Source: G965276765 sp965276825 (lineage in GTDB: Bacteria; Actinomycetota; Acidimicrobiia; Acidimicrobiales; Palsa-688). From it: a stretch of 64,000 nt of DNA. Positions 49,812 through 59,648 of this stretch are shown in pieces. How positions within the stretch are numbered: the stretch's first letter is position 1; each line of letters begins with the position of its first letter. The DNA lies in assembly GCA_965276825.1 (NCBI GenBank), contig OZ255630.1:3348001-3412000 (forward strand), given 5' to 3'. Under the pieces are notes generated by a model. That model saw only the letters and a list, made by a program, of their open reading frames with translations, did not search any database and was not told where the DNA came from. A program made the position numbers and the translations under genes.

Positions 49812-50237
49812 TCAGTGGGCGTAGGCCTCGGCGTCGGCGTCGCGCAGGCGGGCGGCCATCCCGATGAGGAGCTTCCTGGCCACCGCCGGGATCTCCTCGA
49901 GCACCCCGGAGAAGCTGCGCTGGCCGATGACCAGCAGCCGCAGGTCGGTCGCTGCCTCGACCGAGGCGGACCGTGGTCCGCCGTCGAGGATGGCCAGCTC
50001 CCCGAAGTAGTCCCCGGCGCCGAGGGTGGCCGCTCTGCGCCCGTTGCGGCGCACGACGGCCGAGCCGTCGAGGATGAGGTAGAGCTCGTGGCCGGGTCGG
50101 TCCTGGGCCACCACGGCGTTGCCGGCGGGCACCTCGACCGCGTCCGAGGCCCTGGCCACCCTGGCCAGCTCGCGCCGGCTGAGAGAGGAGAACAGCCGGA
50201 CCGACGACAGCGCTCTCACCTTGCTGTCCCTGACCAT
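49812..50237 (-). CDS. Cyclic-nucleotide-binding domain protein
   Basis: 141 residues, a single CRP-type beta roll: VPAGNAVVAQDRPGHELYLI, then GDYFGELAILDGGPRSASVE, the phosphate-binding cassette with the Arg that contacts cNMP. No HTH follows, so it is not a transcription factor by itself. It lies upstream of etfD on the same strand (43-bp gap) and may modulate a partner protein. Confidence 0.85.
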   Translation of the reverse strand: MVRDSKVRALSSVRLFSSLSRRELARVARASDAVEVPAGNAVVAQDRPGHELYLILDGSAVVRRNGRRAATLGAGDYFGELAILDGGPRSASVEAATDLRLLVIGQRSFSGVLEEIPAVARKLLIGMAARLRDADAEAYAH

Positions 50238-50300
50238 CCCCGGGAACCTAGCGCTTCGAGGCCTTCATCAGCCGGAAACCTCCGGGCAACAACTGCCTCA

Positions 50301-50306
50301 TATCGT
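50301..50306 (+). promoter_or_regulatory. -10 element of a probable leaderless promoter
   Basis: TATCGT ends 7 bases before the GTG of the winged-helix gene; no ribosome site intervenes. Located in the 76-bp divergent gap. Confidence 0.4.
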
Positions 50307-50313
50307 CCGCTTC

Positions 50314-50835
50314 GTGGACGTTGTGCTCATGCGATGGCCGAAGGAGGCCGGACGGCGCGACCAGCTCGTCGCCAGCGGCACGCCGAGGCTGATGCTCGTG
50401 GAGGACCATGCCGAGCCGCCGGAGGCGGCCGACTGCCTGGAGGACTGGATCCGCGTGCCGGCCGGGGAGGAGGACGTGTCGGCGCGCGTCAGGGCCCTTG
50501 CGTCGCGGGCGGCCCGCCACGGCACCCCCTCGGCGTCCATCGACGACGACGGGGTGCTGCGCGTCGGCACGGGATGGGCGCCGCTGCCCCCGGTCGAGGC
50601 CAGGCTCACCGACGCCCTGCTCGACCGGTTCGGCGCCGTGGTGAGCAGGGACAGCCTGGGCCGCGCCGGTTGGCCGGACGGGTCGCCGGGTCGCAACGCC
50701 CTCGACGTCCACGTTCTGCGCCTGCGTCGCCGGATCCATCCCCTCGGCCTGGTGATCCGCACGGTGCGCAGTCGGGGCTACCTGCTCGAGATCGCCGCTG
50801 CGGTCCCGGCGGCGTCGGGCGGCGCTCCCGCCTGA
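50314..50835 (+). CDS. OmpR/PhoB-type winged-helix regulator with degenerate receiver
   Basis: 173 residues. The first about 85 look like the second half of a receiver domain (LMLVEDHAEPPEAADCLEDW; VSARVRALASRA) but lack a phospho-acceptor Asp. The C-terminal winged helix is clear: VSRDSLGRAGWPDGSPGRNA, then LDVHVLRLRRRIHPLG and IRTVRSRGYLLE. Upstream of amtB-glnK in the same direction, which recalls GlnR, an OmpR-family nitrogen regulator with an atypical receiver; the relation is inferred. Confidence 0.7.
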   Translation: MDVVLMRWPKEAGRRDQLVASGTPRLMLVEDHAEPPEAADCLEDWIRVPAGEEDVSARVRALASRAARHGTPSASIDDDGVLRVGTGWAPLPPVEARLTDALLDRFGAVVSRDSLGRAGWPDGSPGRNALDVHVLRLRRRIHPLGLVIRTVRSRGYLLEIAAAVPAASGGAPA

Positions 50836-50855
50836 GCTGAGCGGTTCATCGGCTG

Positions 50856-50898
50856 GAAACGAGACGGCCGTTCAGACGAAATAAAGACTTCGTACCGT
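50856..50898 (+). promoter_or_regulatory. amtB promoter with possible GlnR-type half-sites
   Basis: GAAAC (50856) and GAAAT (50878) lie exactly 22 bases apart, the spacing of repeated GlnR b-sites; the matching a-sites (GTnAC) are not convincing. TACCGT (50893-50898) is a plausible -10, giving a leader of about 35 bases with GGAGGAG before the amtB GTG. Confidence 0.35.
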
Positions 50899-50934
50899 CC
50901 CCCTCCGAGTAGCCCCCTGACCGACGGAGGAGCC

Positions 50935-52338
50935 GTGGTACTACCGGAACTGGTCCACGCTGGCCTGACAGCAGCCGCACCGTTCGACCCCAGCAAGACC
51001 GGGGGGATCAACTCGGGCGACAACGCCTGGCTGCTGGCCAGCACGGCGCTCGTGCTGTTCATGACCCCGGGGCTGGCGTTCTTCTACGCCGGCATGGTCC
51101 GGCGCAAGCACGTGCTCGGCATGATCATGCAGAACTGGGTGTGCATCGGCATCGTCAGCGTGGTGTGGGTCCTCGTCTCCTACAGCCTGGCCTTCGGGGT
51201 GGACTGGGGCGGCAACGGCTTCATCGGCACCCTCCACTTCGCCGGCCTGGCCCACATCGACACCCAGCCTGTGCCGGGCGAGTCGCTGACCATCTCGCCG
51301 ATCATCTTCTGCATCTTCCAGATGATGTTCGCCATCATCACCCCGGCGCTCATCACCGGCACGATCGCGGACCGCGTCAAGTTCGGCGCCTTCTGCGTGT
51401 TCATCGTGCTGTGGTCGATCTTCGTCTACGCGCCGATCGCCCACTGGGTCTTCTCCCCGACGGGCTGGCTGTTCAAGATGGGCGCCGAGGACTTCGCCGG
51501 TGGGACCGTGGTGCACATCAACGCGGCCATGGGCGGCCTTGGCGTGCTGCTGGTCATCCGCAACCGCCGGGGCTGGCCGGACAAGCCGATGAAGCCCCAC
51601 AACGTGCCCTTCACGGTCCTCGGCGCCGGGATCCTGTGGTTCGGCTGGTTCGGGTTCAACGCCGGCTCCGCTCTGGCCGCCAACAACCTGTCGGCCCACG
51701 CGTTCGTCAACACCAACACGGCGACGGCCGCGGCCGCGCTGGCGTGGCTGGTCACCGAGAAGTTCAAGATCGGCAAGTCGACCACCATCGGGGGAGCGTC
51801 GGGCGCGGTCGCCGGCCTGGTCGCCATCACCCCGTCGTGCGGCTTCGTCAACCTGCTCGGGGCGCTGGTCATCGGCGTCGCCGCCGGCTCGCTGTGCTGT
51901 CTGGCCTGCAGCCTCAAGTTCCGGTTCAAGCGGGACGACGCCCTCGACGTCCTCGGCGTGCACTTCGTCGGCGGCGTGCTCGGGGCCCTCCTCATCGGGT
52001 TCTTCGGGGTCAGGGGTCAGGGCAGCGGCAACGCGGTCGCGACCAACGGCCTGTTCTACGGTGGGGGCGGCCACCTGCTGTGGAAGCAGTTCATCGGGGT
52101 GATCTGCGTGGCCGGCTACTCGTTGGTCGTCACGGTCATCCTGGCCCTGATCGTCAACGCCGTCATGGGTCTGCGCATGAGCGAGGAGGACGAGGAGACC
52201 GGCATGGACCTCACCCAGCACGACGAGTCGGCCTACGACTTCGAGACCGTCCTCTCGGGTCTCAGCCACTCGCTCACCGGGGGCGAGTCCATCAACCCGT
52301 TCGCCAGGCCCGCCGTCGTCACCGAGGGAGAATCGTGA
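50935..52338 (+). CDS. amtB: Ammonium transporter AmtB
   Basis: 467 residues, 11 helices expected. Family blocks: GLAFFYAGMVRRKHVLGMIM, WSIFVYAPIAHWVFSP, FAGGTVVHINAAMGGLGVLL (with the first pore His), FGWFGFNAGSALAANN and HFVGGVLGALLIGFF (second pore His). The C-terminal cytoplasmic tail, rich in acidic residues (MSEEDEETGMDLTQHDESAY), is where PII binds. GTG start with GGAGGAG. The stop overlaps glnK (GTGA). Confidence 0.97.
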   Translation: MVLPELVHAGLTAAAPFDPSKTGGINSGDNAWLLASTALVLFMTPGLAFFYAGMVRRKHVLGMIMQNWVCIGIVSVVWVLVSYSLAFGVDWGGNGFIGTLHFAGLAHIDTQPVPGESLTISPIIFCIFQMMFAIITPALITGTIADRVKFGAFCVFIVLWSIFVYAPIAHWVFSPTGWLFKMGAEDFAGGTVVHINAAMGGLGVLLVIRNRRGWPDKPMKPHNVPFTVLGAGILWFGWFGFNAGSALAANNLSAHAFVNTNTATAAAALAWLVTEKFKIGKSTTIGGASGAVAGLVAITPSCGFVNLLGALVIGVAAGSLCCLACSLKFRFKRDDALDVLGVHFVGGVLGALLIGFFGVRGQGSGNAVATNGLFYGGGGHLLWKQFIGVICVAGYSLVVTVILALIVNAVMGLRMSEEDEETGMDLTQHDESAYDFETVLSGLSHSLTGGESINPFARPAVVTEGES

Positions 52339-52673
52339 AGCTGGTCACCGCCATCATCAAGCCGTTCAAGCTCGACGACGTGAAGTCGGCGCTCGAGGAG
52401 CACGGCATCGCCGGCATGACGGTGGGCGAGGTGCAGGGCTTCGGTCGCCAGCGCGGGCACACCGAGGTGTACCGCGGGGCGGAGTACACGACCGACTTCG
52501 TGCCGAAGGTCAAGATCGAGGTCGTGGTCGAGGACGACGACGCCGTCAACGTGGTCGACCTCGTGGTGGCCGCCGGCACCACCGACAAGATCGGCGACGG
52601 CAAGGTCTGGGTGGTGCCGGTCGAGGACCTGGTCAGGATCCGCACCGGGCAGCGGGGTGCCGAGGCCCTCTGA
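52335..52673 (+). CDS. glnK: PII signal-transduction protein GlnK
   Basis: 112 residues, the exact size of PII. MKLVTAIIKPFKLDDVKSAL starts the fold; the T-loop YRGAEYTTDFVPK contains the Tyr modified by GlnD; DGKVWVVPVEDLVRIRTGQ is the B/C-loop region that binds ATP/ADP. Blocks AmtB when nitrogen is plentiful. Coupled to amtB by a four-base overlap. Confidence 0.97.
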   Translation: MKLVTAIIKPFKLDDVKSALEEHGIAGMTVGEVQGFGRQRGHTEVYRGAEYTTDFVPKVKIEVVVEDDDAVNVVDLVVAAGTTDKIGDGKVWVVPVEDLVRIRTGQRGAEAL

Positions 52674-52736
52674 GCCACGCGCTCCTGGTAGGTCCGGCCG
52701 GGAAAGTAGCTTCGGGCCATCGATCAGCGGGAGGTT

Positions 52737-54302
52737 GTGACGCCGGCGGCCATCGAGTCGCCCGCCGCCGGCGGCGAGCCGGGAGGGCGCGCCGGCATGC
52801 GACGTCGGTGGGAGCCGCCGGTCACGGCGGTGGTCGCGGCCGTCGGCGCCACCAGCCTGGGCACCGAGATCGCCGTCACCCGGCTCATCGCCCCGTTCTT
52901 CGGCGCGTCGACCCTCGTGTGGGCCAACACCATCGCCGTGGTGCTGCTTGCCCTCTCGGTGGGCTACTGGTTCGGCGGCCGCCTGGCCGACCGACGCCCC
53001 ACCACCGCCGCCCTCTGCTCGCTGGTCCTGGTCGCGGCGGTCCTGCTCGGCGTCGTGCCCTACGTCGCCGAGCCCTTCCTGCGGCTCTCGGCGCGCGCCT
53101 TCTCGTCGCTGTCGGTGGGCATCTTCGCCGGCTCGCTGCTCGCCCTGCTGGTGCTCGTCGCCATCCCCGTGGCCCTGGTCGGGGCGGTCGCCCCGTGGGC
53201 CATCCGGCTCCGGCTGGCCGAGGTGGCCGACGCCGGGCGGACCAGCGGCCGCCTCTACGCGGTGTCCACGGCCGGATCGCTGGTCGGCACGTTCGCCGCC
53301 GCCCTGGTGCTGATCCCCTACGTCGGCACCCACCGCACGTTCCTGATCTTCGCCCTGCTGCTCGCCGTCGTCGCCGTGCCGGCCCTGCCGCGGGCGACCA
53401 TCCTGGTGCCCGTCGCCCTGGTGGTGGCCATCGCCGTGCCGCCCGGGCAGATCAAGCCGGCCGCAGCAGGTCAGCGGGTGCTCTACGAGACCGAGACGCA
53501 GTACCAGTTCGCCGAGGTCGTCGAGGACGCCGACGGGACCAGGCTGCTGCAGCTCAACGAGGGCCAGGCCGACCACAGCGTCTACCGGGCGGGCACCGTG
53601 CTGACCGGGGGGTACTGGGACTCGCTGCTCACGCTGCCCGCTGCGGTCCTCCACCACCCGCCCCGGTCGATCGCGGTGCTCGGCAACGCCGCGGGGACCG
53701 TCGACCGCGCCTACGCCCACTACTTCCCGGCGACGCGCATCGACGCGGTGGAGATCGACGGCCGGCTGACCGACATCGGGTTCCGCTACTTCGGGCTCCG
53801 ACGCCGCCCACAGCTGCACCTGATCACGGCCGACGCCAGGCCCTGGCTGGCGTCGACGGGCCGCCGCTACGACGTGATCATCGTCGATGCCTACCGCCAG
53901 CCCTACATCCCCTTCTACCTGACCACCAAGCAGTTCTTCGCCCTCGTGCGGGCCCATCTCCAACCCGGCGGCGTCATGCTGGTCAACGTCGGGCAGCCGC
54001 CGGGCCAGACCCAGCTGGAGCGGGTCCTCGCCGCCACCGTGCGCACCGAGTTCCCCCACGTGGCGCGGGATCCGGTGGCGGCCAGCAACACCATGCTGGT
54101 GGCCAGCACCGCTTCGATCAGCGCCGGGCTCCTGCGCCGCGCGGCCCTGCCCGCGTCGCTCCGGGCCCAGGCGGCGACCGAGGCCGGCCTGCTCGGACCA
54201 CCCCTGCCGGGGGGCGCCGTCTACACCGACGACGAGGCGCCGATCGAGCAGCTCGTCGATGGGTCGCTGCTCGACTACGCCACCGCTCCGGCGACGCGCT
54301 GA
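52737..54302 (+). CDS. Membrane-fused spermidine-synthase-like protein
   Basis: 521 residues. Seven to eight N-terminal helices (from about residue 28 to 240) are followed by a Rossmann methyltransferase-like domain: SIAVLGNAAGTVDRAYAHYF, VEIDGRLTDIGFRYF, LHLITADARPWLAS and DVIIVDAYRQPYIPF. This matches the transmembrane spermidine-synthase-like family, but the first glycine loop (LGNAAG instead of IGGGDG) lacks the polyamine-synthase acid, so a true aminopropyltransferase is doubtful. GGGAGG precedes the GTG. It interrupts the glnK-glnD neighbourhood. Confidence 0.8.
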   Translation: MTPAAIESPAAGGEPGGRAGMRRRWEPPVTAVVAAVGATSLGTEIAVTRLIAPFFGASTLVWANTIAVVLLALSVGYWFGGRLADRRPTTAALCSLVLVAAVLLGVVPYVAEPFLRLSARAFSSLSVGIFAGSLLALLVLVAIPVALVGAVAPWAIRLRLAEVADAGRTSGRLYAVSTAGSLVGTFAAALVLIPYVGTHRTFLIFALLLAVVAVPALPRATILVPVALVVAIAVPPGQIKPAAAGQRVLYETETQYQFAEVVEDADGTRLLQLNEGQADHSVYRAGTVLTGGYWDSLLTLPAAVLHHPPRSIAVLGNAAGTVDRAYAHYFPATRIDAVEIDGRLTDIGFRYFGLRRRPQLHLITADARPWLASTGRRYDVIIVDAYRQPYIPFYLTTKQFFALVRAHLQPGGVMLVNVGQPPGQTQLERVLAATVRTEFPHVARDPVAASNTMLVASTASISAGLLRRAALPASLRAQAATEAGLLGPPLPGGAVYTDDEAPIEQLVDGSLLDYATAPATR

Positions 54303-54311
54303 GGCCGGGCC

Positions 54312-56642
54312 TCAACGGCCGAGCACGGCGGCGGTGACCGCCTCGACGACCCGCTCCTGGGTGGCCGGGTCGAGCTTGGCGCCCCCCGCCTTGACGTAGA
54401 AGGTGTCCACCACCTCGGCCCCGAGGGTCGACGCCACGGCGGAGGTGATGGTCAGCCCGACGTCGCCGAGGGCCGACGCGATCCGCCACAGGGTGCCCCT
54501 GGCGTCGGGGGCCCTGACCTCCACCACGGTGGCGACCTGCGACGCCACGTCGTCGACCGCGACGACCACGGTCGGCTCCTCGGGGCCGACGGCCCGCTTG
54601 GTCGCCGTCCGCCGCCGCCAGGGCGCCGTCCCGGCCTCGGCGGCCAGGCGGGCGGCCAGGTCGAGCTCGCCGGCGGCGACCGCCACCAGGTCGGCCTCGA
54701 TGCGCGCCGCGGTGGGCAGCACGTCCCAGGTGGGGGTGACGTGCAGGACCAGGGCCACGCTCGTGGCCGAGCGGCCGACGAGGGTGGTGGCGGAGCGCAC
54801 GCTGGCGCCGTCGAGGGCCAGCACCCCGGCGACGGTGGCGAGCAGGCCCGGCCGGTCGGGGGCCACCACGGTCAGCGCTGAGCCGTCGGCGACCACGGCC
54901 AGGCCGCCGGCGTCGAGCAGGCGCTGCTGGGCGTCGGTCGGCTCCGGGGGCGCCGGGTGGGCGTCGCCGTCGAGGCGCCGGCCGACCAGGTCGACCAGTC
55001 GGCCCACGAGCCCGGCCTTCCACCCGCCCCACGCCGCCGGGCCCGTCGCCAGGCTGTCGCTCTCGGTGAGGGCGGCGAGCAGGCCGAGGGTCCTGCGGTC
55101 GCCGACGGCATCGGCGACCGCCCCGATGGTGCCGGGGTCGTCGAGGTCGCGGCGGGTGGCCACCTCCGGGAGCAGCAGGTGGTGGCGGACCATCGAGGCC
55201 AGCACGTCGACGTCCGCCGGCGGCAGGCCGATGCGGGCCCCGACCGACGACACGATCTCGACGCCGGCGTCGGTGTGGTCGCCGGGGGAGCCCTTGCCGA
55301 TGTCGTGGAGCAGCGCGCCGAGCAGGAGGAGGTCGGGACGGTCGACGCGGCGCACGAGGGCGGTGGCGTGGGCGACGGTCTCGAGGAGGTGCCGGTCGAC
55401 GGTGAAGCGGTGGTAGGCGTTGCGTTGCGGGCGGCTGCGCACCGGTCCCCACTCGGGGAGCAGCCGCTCGATGACCCCCTGCTGGTCGAGGGTCTCGATC
55501 GCGGCGATGGCCGGGCGCCCGGCGCCGAGCAGGCGCAGCAGGGCCTGGAGCAGGTCGGCCGGCCAGACCCCCGGCGACACCGGCGCGCTGTCGCGGAAGC
55601 GGTCGATGGCGACGCGAGCCAGGGGCAGGCCGCGCTCGGCGGACGCGGCCGCGGCCCGCAGGGCCAGGGTCGGGTCCACGGCGGGATCCGCGTCCGGGAG
55701 GAGGGTGACCTCGTCGTCGCGCATGGCCAGGCCGGGCTCGAGGGGGCGGGGGGCCCAGGACCTGCGGCGGAACAGACCGGCGGAGGGCAGTGTGCGGATC
55801 CGCCGCCAGGCGTCGTCGCTGGCCCACGACACGGTCCGTCCGGCGTCCGCCACCCTGGCCATCAACGCGTCGGCGCCGAGGCCGACGGCGGTCGCCACCG
55901 CATCCTGGTCCTGGAGGGCGAGGCGGTCGGTCCCCCTGCCGGTGACCCGGTGCAGCTCGACCCGGGCCTCGGTGAGGGCGTCGTCCGGCCCGTCGATGCG
56001 GCCCTCGGCGACCAGGTCGGCGAGCACGGGGGTCACCTGGGCCAGGCCGCGCAGCAGGTGGATGTCCCTGAGCCCGCCGCGGGCGTCCTTGATGTCCGGC
56101 TCGAGCAGGAAGGCCATGTCGCCGGCCCGGTCGTGGCGGGCGGCGACCGCGTCGCCGACCTCGGGGAGCCAGCGGCGGGCCCGGGCCGCCCACTTGTCGA
56201 GGACATTGCTCCGGATCTCCGCGCCGAGGGCCCGGCTGCCCGCCACCGTCCGCACGTCGAGCAGACCGAGGGCGACCCGCAGGTCGGCGTCCATGGCCGC
56301 CCCGACCTCTCGATGGGTGCGGACGCTGTGGTCGAGGGAGACCGACTGATCCCAGATCGGGTACCAGACGGCCTCGGCGATCGCTGCGATGTCGGCCCGG
56401 TTGCGGTGCACGAGAAGGAGGTCGAGGTCGCTGCCCGGCGCCAGCTCGCCGCGCCCGTACCCGCCGACGGCGAGGAGGGCCACGTCGGTGTCGCCGCCCG
56501 CCACCCCGGTGAACAGGGCGTCGAGCCAGGCGTCGGTCACCGCGGCCAGGGCGCGGGTGACGCTCCGGCCGTGGCGGTCCGGATCGGCGATGATGGCGGC
56601 GCGGCGCGACCGCAGGCCCTCGGTCGTCGGGCTCCCCGGCAC
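54312..56642 (-). CDS. glnD: [Protein-PII] uridylyltransferase GlnD
   Basis: 776 residues. Nucleotidyltransferase motif GGYGRGELAPGSDLDLLLVH, central HD hydrolase motif LLGALLHDIGKGSPGDHTDA (removes UMP), and two ACT domains (VVAPDRPGLLATVAGVL and VRAPDARGTLWRIASALG) for glutamine sensing. It modifies GlnK, or adenylylates it as in some actinobacteria. Unusually it is convergent to the amtB-glnK operon instead of being part of it. GTG 56642 gives the normal start. Confidence 0.95.
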   Translation of the reverse strand: MPGSPTTEGLRSRRAAIIADPDRHGRSVTRALAAVTDAWLDALFTGVAGGDTDVALLAVGGYGRGELAPGSDLDLLLVHRNRADIAAIAEAVWYPIWDQSVSLDHSVRTHREVGAAMDADLRVALGLLDVRTVAGSRALGAEIRSNVLDKWAARARRWLPEVGDAVAARHDRAGDMAFLLEPDIKDARGGLRDIHLLRGLAQVTPVLADLVAEGRIDGPDDALTEARVELHRVTGRGTDRLALQDQDAVATAVGLGADALMARVADAGRTVSWASDDAWRRIRTLPSAGLFRRRSWAPRPLEPGLAMRDDEVTLLPDADPAVDPTLALRAAAASAERGLPLARVAIDRFRDSAPVSPGVWPADLLQALLRLLGAGRPAIAAIETLDQQGVIERLLPEWGPVRSRPQRNAYHRFTVDRHLLETVAHATALVRRVDRPDLLLLGALLHDIGKGSPGDHTDAGVEIVSSVGARIGLPPADVDVLASMVRHHLLLPEVATRRDLDDPGTIGAVADAVGDRRTLGLLAALTESDSLATGPAAWGGWKAGLVGRLVDLVGRRLDGDAHPAPPEPTDAQQRLLDAGGLAVVADGSALTVVAPDRPGLLATVAGVLALDGASVRSATTLVGRSATSVALVLHVTPTWDVLPTAARIEADLVAVAAGELDLAARLAAEAGTAPWRRRTATKRAVGPEEPTVVVAVDDVASQVATVVEVRAPDARGTLWRIASALGDVGLTITSAVASTLGAEVVDTFYVKAGGAKLDPATQERVVEAVTAAVLGR

Positions 56643-56670
56643 GCGTCGGTCCCCCCCGGTCCCCGGCCGC

Positions 56671-57363
56671 TCAGGCGAGCTCTCGGCGCTCGGTCGGCGC
56701 CAAGGTGTCGTCCAACCGGTAGACGATGGGGACACCGGTCGGGATCTCGACACCCACGATGTCGGCGTCGCTGATCCCCTCGAGCCGCTTGACCAGCGCC
56801 CTGAGGCTGTTGCCGTGGGCCGTCACGAGCACCGTGCGCCCGGCGACCAGGTGCGGGGCGATGGCATCGGTCCAGTACGGCGCCATGCGGACCACCACGT
56901 CGGCCAGGCACTCGGTGGCCGGCACGATGCCGGGGCCGAGGCCGGCGTAGCGGGGGTCGGCGCTCACGTCGTACGCGCTGCCCACCTCGATGGGGGGCGG
57001 GGGGCTGTGGTAGCTGCGCCGCCACGCCACGTACTGCTCGTCGCCGTGACGCCGCCGGGTCTCCTCCTTGTCGAGCCCGGTGAGGCCGCCGTAGTGGCGC
57101 TCGTTGAGCCGCCAGTGCCGGGTGACCGGCAGCCAGGCCCGGCCAGCCGCATCGAGGGCCAGGTTGCAGGTGCGCACCGCCCGGGTCAGCACCGACGTGA
57201 AGGCCAGGTCAGGGGCCAGGCCGGCGTCGCGCACGGCGGCCCCGGCGCGCCCGGCCTCGTCCTCGCCGGCGGGGGAGAGGTCGACGTCCCACCAGCCGGT
57301 AAACCGGTTCTCCAGGTTCCACCTGCTTTGACCATGGCGAAGCAGGACGAGGGTGGCGGCCAC
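56671..57363 (-). CDS. gpmA: 2,3-bisphosphoglycerate-dependent phosphoglycerate mutase
   Basis: 230 residues. LVLLRHGQSRWNLENRFTGW with the phospho-His, RTCNLALDAAG, HWRLNERHYGGLTGLDKEE and VTAHGNSLRALVKRLEG are all intact. Interconverts 3- and 2-phosphoglycerate in glycolysis. GTG start. Upstream of glnD on the same strand with a 28-bp gap. Confidence 0.96.
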   Translation of the reverse strand: MAATLVLLRHGQSRWNLENRFTGWWDVDLSPAGEDEAGRAGAAVRDAGLAPDLAFTSVLTRAVRTCNLALDAAGRAWLPVTRHWRLNERHYGGLTGLDKEETRRRHGDEQYVAWRRSYHSPPPPIEVGSAYDVSADPRYAGLGPGIVPATECLADVVVRMAPYWTDAIAPHLVAGRTVLVTAHGNSLRALVKRLEGISDADIVGVEIPTGVPIVYRLDDTLAPTERRELA

Positions 57364-57472
57364 GACCGGAACGATAGGCCCCGGCCCGGCGGCGCGGGGT
57401 CACCGGTGGGGTAGCGGGCGTCGGGCTGCGGCCTTCCGGGGGCGGCGGCGGGGCGGGTCTCCGGTGGGTGCT

Positions 57473-57524
57473 CCAACAATTGGTGCCGTGATGTCGCTCT
57501 GCCGACCTCAGGCACCAATGTTGG
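57473..57524. repeat. Inverted repeat upstream of gpmA
   Basis: CCAACAATTGGTGCC (57473-57487) and GGCACCAATGTTGG (57511-57524) are complementary with one bulged A, around a 23-base loop. Markedly lower GC than its surroundings. Could be an operator, an RNA hairpin or the relic of a small palindromic element. Confidence 0.6.
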
Positions 57525-57556
57525 GGATGCATCCGCAGGCGGTAGGGCGGCCACCC

Positions 57557-57673
57557 GGCAGGACGGCAGGACGGCAGGACGGCAGGACGGCAGGACGGCA
57601 GGGCGGCCACCCGCCAGGGCGGCAGCCTCGACGGGACGGTCCCCCGGAAGACGGAAGACGGAAGACGGAGGAC
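57557..57673. repeat. Two microsatellites upstream of dnaK
   Basis: GGCAGGAC repeats five times from 57557 to 57596 plus a partial copy; GGAAGAC repeats four times (57646-57673, the last with one change). Confidence 0.9.
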
Positions 57674-57707
57674 GGTCCCGTGTGAAGGACCGGCTTCAGT
57701 GAGATTT

Positions 57708-57739
57708 CTTGAGTCATAACGACTCAGCTTGGCTACACT
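57708..57739 (+). promoter_or_regulatory. HAIR-type operator and dnaK promoter
   Basis: CTTGAGT (57708-57714), 7 bases, then ACTCAGC (57722-57728) matches the HspR consensus CTTGAGT-N7-ACTCAAG at 12 of 14 positions. TACACT (57734-57739) is the -10, so the operator covers the -35 region. Binding of HspR (last gene of the operon) would block transcription until heat shock. Confidence 0.85.
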
Positions 57740-57803
57740 GACCTCACGAACCCGGGGCGACCGCTCTAGGCCCACCCCCCAACCATCCCCACGGAGGCAT
57801 CCC

Positions 57804-59644
<1,841 letters not shown>

Positions 59645-59648
<4 letters not shown>

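Larger units (their letters stand above)
57364..57803. other. 440-bp divergent intergenic region between gpmA and dnaK
   Basis: Non-coding. Holds, in order, an inverted repeat (57473-57524), an 8-bp microsatellite, a 7-bp microsatellite, the HAIR-type operator, the dnaK -10 and a leader of about 60 bases with GGAGGC before the dnaK ATG. Confidence 0.8.

Noticed and set aside
54301..54315. TGAGGCCgGGCCTCA palindrome between convergent genes as a terminator
   Set aside because: The arms leave a loop of only one base, so a stable hairpin is unlikely.
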